Assembly (NCBI RefSeq): GCF_036323735.1
Contig: NC_086022.1
Span: 73,083,702 to 73,147,701 of the forward strand
Reading direction: 5' to 3'
DNA: 64,000 nucleotides
Source of the DNA: Rattus norvegicus
Taxonomy: Eukaryota; Chordata; Mammalia; Rodentia; Muridae
Shown piece after piece: positions 56,696 through 64,000 of the stretch (positions within the stretch are counted from its first letter, which is position 1; every line of letters starts with the position of its first letter). Made by a program: the position numbers and the translations under genes. Below the pieces are notes generated by a model, which worked only from the letters and a program-made list of their open reading frames with translations, made no database searches and had not been told where the DNA came from.

Positions 56696-59413
56696 TTTTT
56701 TAATTTATAAAAAAGGACAGATTTGTGATAAGGCTTCTTATGTTTTTCTTTCTTTTCCTTTTCTTTGCTGTTATTGATCTCTCACCCTGTTTCTTATTCT
56801 CAAGTCCATGAGTTTGATCATTTGTCAGAATGGTCTGTCTGGCAGGAGGGCGTAATGCCAGAATGCACCATCTGGGAAGGATCATAGGACCGTGGCCATG
56901 TGCTTTGCAGTATTGTCGGGCATCCATAGAGGAGGAGCAAGAGGTACTCCCGAACAAGTCTTCATTCATTCTGGGGCTGTCATTTCTGTTGGTGGCTCCA
57001 GAGACTTTCTCTAGGTCTGGGTTAGTGGTTCGTACATTGAGGGAAGACCTCAATGGTCAGGAAGAGGCATCTCTCTCTCTCCAGAGCACCCTTACCCCAG
57101 TTTTGCTGTTATAGTCTAGACATGAGCCCCTCCACCCCTATGTTTGACACCTTTCTTATTCCCTGTGGCCTAGGTACACTCTAGGACCCAGCGAGAGTAT
57201 AAAAGGTCATATCATGTCATAGGCCCTTCTGACCTTTTGCATTAGCAAACTTTTAGCCTATTAGTACTATGCTAAACTATTCTAGACCTTTCCAATTAAC
57301 AATTCCCAGATTGTGCCTGTAAATGTCTACCTTGCTTGATAATGATCAAGGGCAAGATCCCTAATGTGGGTTATAAGTTAGGAGTAACTTCCTTTGCCAC
57401 GAAGGATGATGGTGAAATGATAGGCTTGCATTTGGCAAGGCAGGGAAATTAAACAGTAGCAGACTAGATTGATTACCTGGGAAATAATTCAGCCTGCCAA
57501 ACCTGTCATTCAGTTTGTTGGGAGGAAGTAATAGAACTGGATAGGCTGCTTGGCCTGGTCTTCATTTTGCAAAAGGCTTCTGGTTGTCTGTCTGTTTTTC
57601 CAGCTAAGTCGAGGAAGGTATTATTAACTGGGTGCAAGCCTGGGTGGGGTTTTGCCTGGACACTCTGGAATTTAGTCATGGGGTCATTCAGAGCAGCCTA
57701 AGTGGTGAGAAAAGAGCCTGTGAGAACATAAAGCCATATCTGAAATTTCTATTTACTTGAGTTTTCACTTTACTGTTTCAATGAACTCTCCCTCTACGCC
57801 CCAGGTTGGCCTTGAAGTCATGATTGCCCTGGTGCAGCTCACAAGGATGACAAGGCATAAGCCAGCAACTAGGCTCACACACACTTCCCATTTCTAATCT
57901 GAACTTCTACAGCTCCTGCTCTGAGTCGGGTGGCATATTTGTTTGTTAGCAGGGCTTACTAAGGGTATTTCAAGAGGGCAGTGGGCTGGGCAGTAACTAG
58001 AGGACCAACTGCAAGCTTACTTTTTGGACTTTTGAGATATTGGTTCACTCTATAGCCCAAGCTGGTCTTGAACTGTAATTCAGGGCAATTCCTTCTAATG
58101 ACAAGGTACAGCCAATTTTCCCAATTAATTCTGTAGGTTATCTGTTGATTTATTGAATAAGATAGTTCTCAAACGTCTGATTCCCCACTCCAAATATGCA
58201 ACTCGCCTCTCTTCTGTGTCACCCAACCATCACCTTTGATTCTGTCTTCTCCAGTGTACGGGCACACTGTTGTGACATTCTAACCTGTTACTCTCCTTTC
58301 AGCCTTGCAAGGAAGCATGGAGAGCACTGAATCAGGCCTGATGTGTCACTCCTCTCTGTATATCATCTTCGTAGTTCCCACTGTGCTTAGAGGCAAAGGA
58401 AAAACCTTTTACTGTATGCTGTCTGGCTTCCCCCAGCTGAGCCCTGCAACATCACCTCTGGTTGTTAATGTTCAAACACTTAAACCACCAAAGCTATTGT
58501 ACTGAGGGCTTCACACACAATCTTACTGTGCTGGGATGCATCTCCTTCTTCTCTAGGTGGGCTTGTTTGTGCTCAATCATCATCATTATAAATAATTAAC
58601 CATCTCCTTGCAGTAAGGACTCCTTTGGCTGGATAATCTAGGTAAATCTGCTGTGTAATATTTACTTTTTGTTACTATTATAACACTTTGCACGAGATGT
58701 AACCATAGTTCATTTACCCACTGCTTCTATACTATTTTAAGTTTCTTTTCTTTAGAAATTACTGCTTTGTTTCACCAACACAAACTCATGTTTGTCACTT
58801 ATATGTCATAATGGCTGATCACAGTGTTATCTACTTGTCGTATAGATTCATCAGTGAATAAAAATATGGGCTTCTTAGTTGGGAGAAAGAATGATAAGAT
58901 TTCTGTCACAAATATGTTAGAGACACCCAACAATCCTCTTTCTATGATGTATTTTGTAAAATTGGAATTCCATTTTCTACTTTTAGTATACTACTGCTAG
59001 AGTTTACAGAGCATTTGTACAACTTATCCCAGTCCACCTTCGAGTAATATTGTACCTTTAATAAAAATAAGAACCTCCCAGCACATACCTCTATAGCAGG
59101 ATGTGCCTATGTGCCCCGTCACCCAGTCCTCTGTGATGTTGCTAGAACACACTTTCCTTCTGCACATGTCTTCACCTTCAGAAGGCATTGTTATTTTGGC
59201 TTTCAACAGCTCATTATCTTAAAAAAATGTTTTCACAATGGGAAACATCAGTGTTCTATTCTCTCTTCACATGTTTAGACTTTTCAGGGCTCAAGAGTCT
59301 TGTAGGTAGACCCCGATTTCCATAAAGCACAATTTTCCACATAAAGGGAAATTTATTTCTTTTTCACTTTCCTTTCAGTTAAAGTACTGTGATGGATTCA
59401 TCCACTTTTATAT
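56696..59413. other. Intergenic region, part 2
   Basis: No gene supported. A short antisense B1 piece is likely at 58020-58095. A 117-codon frame on the minus strand (57053-56700) has no recognised homology. Confidence 0.6.
58020..58095 (-). repeat. Short antisense B1-like fragment
   Basis: 'gagatattggttcactctat' and 'agcccaagctggtcttgaac' match the antisense B1 pattern; truncated. Confidence 0.6.
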
Positions 59414-59428
59414 GTCGGCATAACTTTA

Positions 59429-60618
59429 TTTTTTTTCCTTTTTTTTTATTAACTTGAGTATTTCTTATATACATTTCAAGTGTTATTCCCTTTCCCGGTT
59501 TCCGGGCAAACATCCTCCTCCCCCTCCCCTTCCCTATGGGTGTCCTCCTCCCAACCCTCCCCCCATTGCCGCCCTCCCCCCAACAGTCTAGTTCACTGGG
59601 GGTTCAGTCTTAGCAGGACCCAGGGCTTCCCCTTCCACTGGTGCTCTTACTAGGATATTCATTGCTACCTATGGGGTCAGAGTCCAGGGTCAGTCCATGT
59701 ATAGTCTTTAGGTAGTGGCTTAGTCCCTGGAAGCTCTGGTTGTTTGGCATTGTTGTACATATGGGGTCTCTAGCCCCTTCAAGCTCTTCCAGTTCTTTCT
59801 CTGATTCCTTCAATGGGGGTCCTATTCTCAGTTCAGTGGTTTGCTGCTGGAATTCGCCTCTGTATTTGCTGTATTCTGGCTGTGTCTCTCAGGAGAGATC
59901 TACATCCGGCTCCTGTCGGTCTGCACTTCTTTGCTTCATCCATCTTGTCTAATTGGGTGGCTGTATATGTATGGGCCACATGTGGGGCAGGCTCTGAATG
60001 GGTGTTCCTTCAGTCTCTGTTTTAATCTTTGCCTCTCTATTCCCTGCCAAGGGTATTCTTGTTCCCCTTTTAAAGAAGGAGTGAAGCATTCACATTTTAA
60101 TCATCCGTCTTGAGTTTCATTTGTTCTAGGCATCTAGAGTAATTCAAGCATTTGGGCTAATACCACTTATCAATGAGTGCATACCATGTATGTCTTTCTG
60201 TGATTGGGTTAGCTCACTCAGGATGATATTTTCCAGTTCCAACCATTTGCCTATGAATTTCATAAAGTCGTTTTTGATAGCTGAGTAATATTCCATTGTG
60301 TAGATGTAGCACATTTTCTGTATCCATTCCTCTGTTGAAGGGCATCTGGGTTCTTTCCAGCTTCTGGCTATTATAAATAAGGCTGCGATGAACATAGTGG
60401 AGCATGTGTCTTTTTTATATGTTGGGGCATCTTTTGGGTATATGCCCAAGAGAGGTATAGCTGGATCCTCAGGCAGTTCAATGTCCAATTTTCTGAGGAA
60501 CCTCCAGACTGATTTCCAGAATGGTTGTACCAGTCTGCAATCCCACCAACAATGGAGGAGTGTTCCTCTTTCTCCGCATCCTCACCAGCATCTGCTGTCA
60601 CCTGAGTTTTTGATCTTA
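59429..60618 (-). mobile_element. 5'-truncated L1, about 1.2 kb
   Basis: Same 3' end as the 6.5 kb copy ('ttaacttgagtatttcttat', 'gacccagggcttccccttcc'), extending into the ORF2 C-terminus (LPEDPAIPLLGIYPKDAPTY). It is flanked by a perfect 15-base target duplication 'gtcggcataacttta' (59414-59428 and 60619-60633), with a T-rich A-tail remnant interrupted by CC. It truncates inside ORF2, so it is non-coding. Confidence 0.95.
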
Positions 60619-61089
60619 GTCGGCATAACTTTAAATCAGCAGGTACTTTGTACTTGGGTTCTTTGAAAATGTCAGTCTCCTTCTTTTACACGCATTGTTC
60701 CTAATGAAAAAATACCATTCTTACTTTTGTTGGCCTATGCTTGTATTTTTTTGTCTCTTTATTCTGTTTTCAATTTTCTTCTTTCTGGAGTTTTAAGTGA
60801 TCTGAGTGCATTGTTTCTCACTGCGGCCCTTTTTCTTCACCATCTGGAGTTCATTAATGCCTTGGCTCCATAACCTTATAATTCTCATCATATTGGAAGG
60901 TGTTACCAGCTACTCTTTGTCTAAATGTTTCTGTCACCTTTCCCCTCTCCCTCTTCAAGGACTCCAGATATACTGACATAAGCCTTCTGATGTTGTCTCA
61001 CCAATATTTCATGTATGATTTTTCAGGCCTTTCAACCTGAGTGTTTTATTTTAGAAAGCTTCTATCTTATAACTTTTAAGTGTTTTATT

Positions 61090-61800
61090 GGTTATTTTAT
61101 TTATTTACATTTCAAATGTTATCCCCTTCCCAGTTTCCCCTCCACAAACCCCCTATTCCCTCTCCCCTCCCCCTGCCTCTATGAGGGTGCTTCCTACCTG
61201 CCCACCCACTCCAGCCTCAGCATCCTAGCATTCCCCTACTGTGGAGCATTGAGTCTCCATCGGACCAACGGGCTCTCCTCCCAGTGATTCCAGATAAGGC
61301 AGTCCTCTGCTACATATCCAGCTGGAGCCATGGGTGCCCCCTGTGTACTCTTTAGTTGGTGGTTTATTCCCTGGAAGCTCTGGGAGGAGGGTCTGGTTAG
61401 TTGATATTGTTTTTTTTTTTCTCATGGTTCCACATGGAGAGAAGGGGAGAGGAAAGGAAAGGCTGGTCATGAGCAGGTGGAGGGAAAGGGGAGGGAGGGG
61501 ATGGAGAGAGAAGGGACAGGGAAGGGGGCAAGAGCAGAGAAAAACAAAAAGCAAGAGGGCATTGTTGTTCTTCCTAAGGGCTTTCAAACACCTTTAGCTC
61601 CTTCAGTCCTTGTCCTAACTTCTCTATTGGAGTCTTCATGCTCAGTCTGATATTTGGCTGTGTGTATCTGTATCTGTATTGGTCAGGCTCTATGGAGCCT
61701 CTCAGGAGACAGCTCTATCAGGCTCCTGTCAGCAAGTTCTTCTTGGCATCAGCAATAGTGTCTGGGTGATCCTGGGTGTCAAGTTTTAAGTTTTATAATT
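61090..61800 (-). mobile_element. L1 3' UTR fragment with purine-rich interruption
   Basis: 'tttacatttcaaatgttatc', 'gattccagataaggcagtcc' and 'cctggaagctctgggaggag' are reverse-complement L1 3' UTR. A GA-rich low-complexity block (about 61410-61555) follows, then more L1-like sequence ('tatggagcctctcaggagac'). Older than the 59429 copy by divergence. Confidence 0.8.
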
Positions 61801-62055
61801 TTTCTTCTTCAGCACTTGCAGTTACTTGAACATTGATTTTTTTTTAATCTATAGAAGTTTGAGTTTCATCTTCTATATAGTAAACTGTATGATTCTAGTA
61901 TTATTTCTTTTAATTGTACTTAAGTTAATATATTTTTTATCTTAGTTGAGAAAAAAAGTTCTCTGCTTCTTTGAATGCCTAGAAATATTTGTGAGATGTT
62001 AGAGATGAATTTTACTTTGTTTAAAATAAATAGTGGTTTGGTATATGCATGTCAG

Positions 62056-62056
62056 T

Positions 62057-62098
<42 letters not shown>
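62056..62098. repeat. (GT)n microsatellite
   Basis: About 20 GT units. Confidence 0.95.
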
Positions 62099-62100
<2 letters not shown>

Positions 62101-62635
62101 TGTACATTTGTGCTCACACATAGACATATGTGTTTGTTGGTCTCTGATTTAAAGTCTGACTTAAGATTTCTAACTTTACAATGGTGTAAAAGCAGGTCAT
62201 ATTAAATATAAATTGTATTCTTAATTTTGCTCTTTTCCCATGTTAGCAATATAAGATTTTTTACAATTGTTGGTTACTCAGAGTCACCAACTGGTACTCT
62301 ATAGTGTACTATGTATCTTCTGTATCAATGAATTCTTTAGAATTTACAAAATGAAGTAAATTATTTTTAATATACAATGTGGTCTATAAGGTTTATGTAT
62401 AGAGATATGTTTCCATTATTCCCAAAACAACTCAGGTAAGTACTACTTATACATTTGCATCATGTTTGTGGTTATAGCAACATAGAGTAAGCTGATTTAG
62501 AACATAAGCTCATGAATGGATATGCATGGTTAATATAGAAATACTGTACTGTTTGATCTAGTAGCCTTGAGTATGTACAGATTTTATGGTATGGGCTATT
62601 AGAAACAATCTCCCATTGATACTGTGGGGCAAATC

Positions 62636-62760
62636 TCTGTCTGTTTGTCTGTCTCTCTCTGTTTCTCTCTGTCTGTCTGTCTCAGTCTCTGTCTCTGTCT
62701 CTCTGTCTCTCAGTCTCTCTCCGTCTCTGTCTCTATCTGTCTCTGTCTCTGTCTCTCTCT

Positions 62761-62814
<54 letters not shown>
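62636..62814. repeat. Compound (CTGT)/(CT)/(GT)n microsatellite
   Basis: CTGT- and CT-rich block ending in about 25 GT units. Confidence 0.95.
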
Positions 62815-63065
62815 CTTGAGCTTCATTACTGGGAAGTACTTTCATTGCTTTGAAGGTCATTTTAAGTTTGACCACACCAGAAACACTTCAAGTATGAGGT
62901 CATTTTCCCTATTATGGAGGTATTATCCTGATGAATACTCCAGTCCATGTCCAGTACATCTTCTCTGGTTGATAGGAATGAAATTATTCTTGGCCTCAGG
63001 TGTCTTTCACTTGTGATTATTTTATCTTTTTTCCCCATTGGTTCTTTTCCTGATCAGTGTAGTGT

Positions 63066-63067
<2 letters not shown>

Positions 63068-63114
<47 letters not shown>
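63068..63114. repeat. (CA)n microsatellite
   Basis: About 23 CA units. This is the complementary dinucleotide to the GT tract about 250 bases upstream. Confidence 0.95.
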
Positions 63115-63115
<1 letters not shown>

Positions 63116-64000
63116 ATATACAGTGACTTATCTGAAGGCGTGAGATGACCTGCCCTGCTGAGAATCAGTGGTGTGTGGTAAGGCTTTGCGCACCTCTCAG
63201 CATCTCCTTTCCATTGATTTTCTTTTTTGCGTGTGTAGTCATTCCTTTTTAGCACTGTCCAATGAGTTTTAGATACTTAATCTTGAATTTTAAATTCTAT
63301 GTACCTAAACCCAGCAATACCATTGTCCATCCTAAAATTTGGAAATTTCTTCCAGACACTAAATTTTGAGAACATTGTGAAGTTCACTTCCTTCTCCTGA
63401 TTAGTCTTCTTGGATGATGATGGTCTTGTGATGATGATGGTCATCATTTGACATGTTTTTCTACAGATGCTTAAGATGATAGGGAACCTTTGATAAAAAT
63501 TTCTATGTATAAATACATATATGTATAAATTATATATATGACACATGTACACATATATTTATGATATATATGATTTCCTTTTCTTTGTGTCTAGTGACAA
63601 CCTAATGTGTCATTAATGTACCGGGCACCAAATCCAGTGAGTGGTGTACAGGACCAGGCTCCACCTGATAGGGAGATTTAAAACTTAAGAAGACATATCA
63701 TCGACTTCCTCATCATGAGCACACAAAAGTAGCAGACTAGGAACTGATTCGTTGCCCTAAAACCACCATGAACCCAAGAACAGAGGGCAGAATATTCACT
63801 CTGAATGTCCACTTCAGCTTCACAGCCTATTGTGATCTAGAAGAGGGACTGTCTTCTTTCTAGGATCTGAAATAGTGGGGAGAACCATCTAATCTTCAAT
63901 ATGGCATCCCGAATTTTCTAAATGATCAAACCTTTGGTAATTTTGTGTGATTTTCCCATCCATCAGTTTATATTGTTAACATCCTTCTGTACTGATACCT

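Larger units (their letters stand above)
60634..64000. other. Intergenic region, part 3
   Basis: AT-rich sequence with the L1 fragment at 61090-61800 and microsatellites listed separately. No exon or RNA gene is recognisable to the window end. Confidence 0.65.

Noticed and set aside
56700..57053. 117-codon minus-strand frame, possible processed pseudogene
   Set aside because: No recognised protein, no flanking duplication that I could see, and the C-terminal Lys-rich part comes from an A-rich tract. A BLASTX search would decide.
60634..64000. Possible Tpk1 exon, the next gene known in this neighbourhood
   Set aside because: I looked for a TPK1 C-terminal match on the minus strand and saw none; the gene is probably beyond the window.

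Overview
The window is mammalian, from a murine rodent and most likely rat (Rattus). Evidence: B1, B2/B3 and B4-type SINEs, murine L1 elements whose ORF1 N-terminus (MARGKHRNPSNRNQ...) looks rat-type rather than mouse-type, long (CT)n/(GT)n microsatellites, and interrupted genes with GT-AG introns. The gene pair is Arhgef5 followed by Nobox in convergent orientation. This is the known ARHGEF5-NOBOX neighbourhood, mouse chromosome 6 and presumably rat chromosome 4. The assignment to rat is inference from repeat types, not a search.

Layout. Positions 1-3230 are upstream flank with SINE fragments and no supported gene. A CpG-rich promoter lies at about 3240-3830, with a non-coding first exon of Arhgef5 ending at 3638. 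Arhgef5 (Rho guanine nucleotide exchange factor 5, also called TIM) then runs on the + strand. It has a 3.1 kb first coding exon (10585-13726), 13 further coding exons, a stop at 27002-27004 and an AATAAA at 27518. The exons join in frame without any correction to a 1589-residue protein: an acidic and proline-rich N-terminal half, an autoinhibitory helix, then DH, PH and SH3 domains. Positions 27.5-35.4 kb are intergenic. A nearly full-length but broken L1 lies on the minus strand at 35871-42405, flanked by a target-site duplication. It sits next to an older L1 remnant that carries a second nested L1 insertion. Nobox (oocyte homeobox factor) occupies about 49.8-45.0 kb on the minus strand; eight exons are well supported and the first exon is only a candidate. 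Positions 50-64 kb are intergenic, with two more 3'-end L1 fragments, SINEs and microsatellites.

The two genes are unrelated in function. ARHGEF5 activates Rho GTPases at the membrane and cytoskeleton. NOBOX is a DNA-binding transcription factor of oocytes. I found no undescribed system. The more interesting points are small: a start-stop upstream ORF in the Arhgef5 leader, an intron-retention reading frame that would give a DH-less ARHGEF5, a run of overlapping NR5A1-type motifs in the last Nobox intron, a very short Nobox intron with two in-frame acceptors, and nested or disabled L1 insertions whose breaks can be located exactly.
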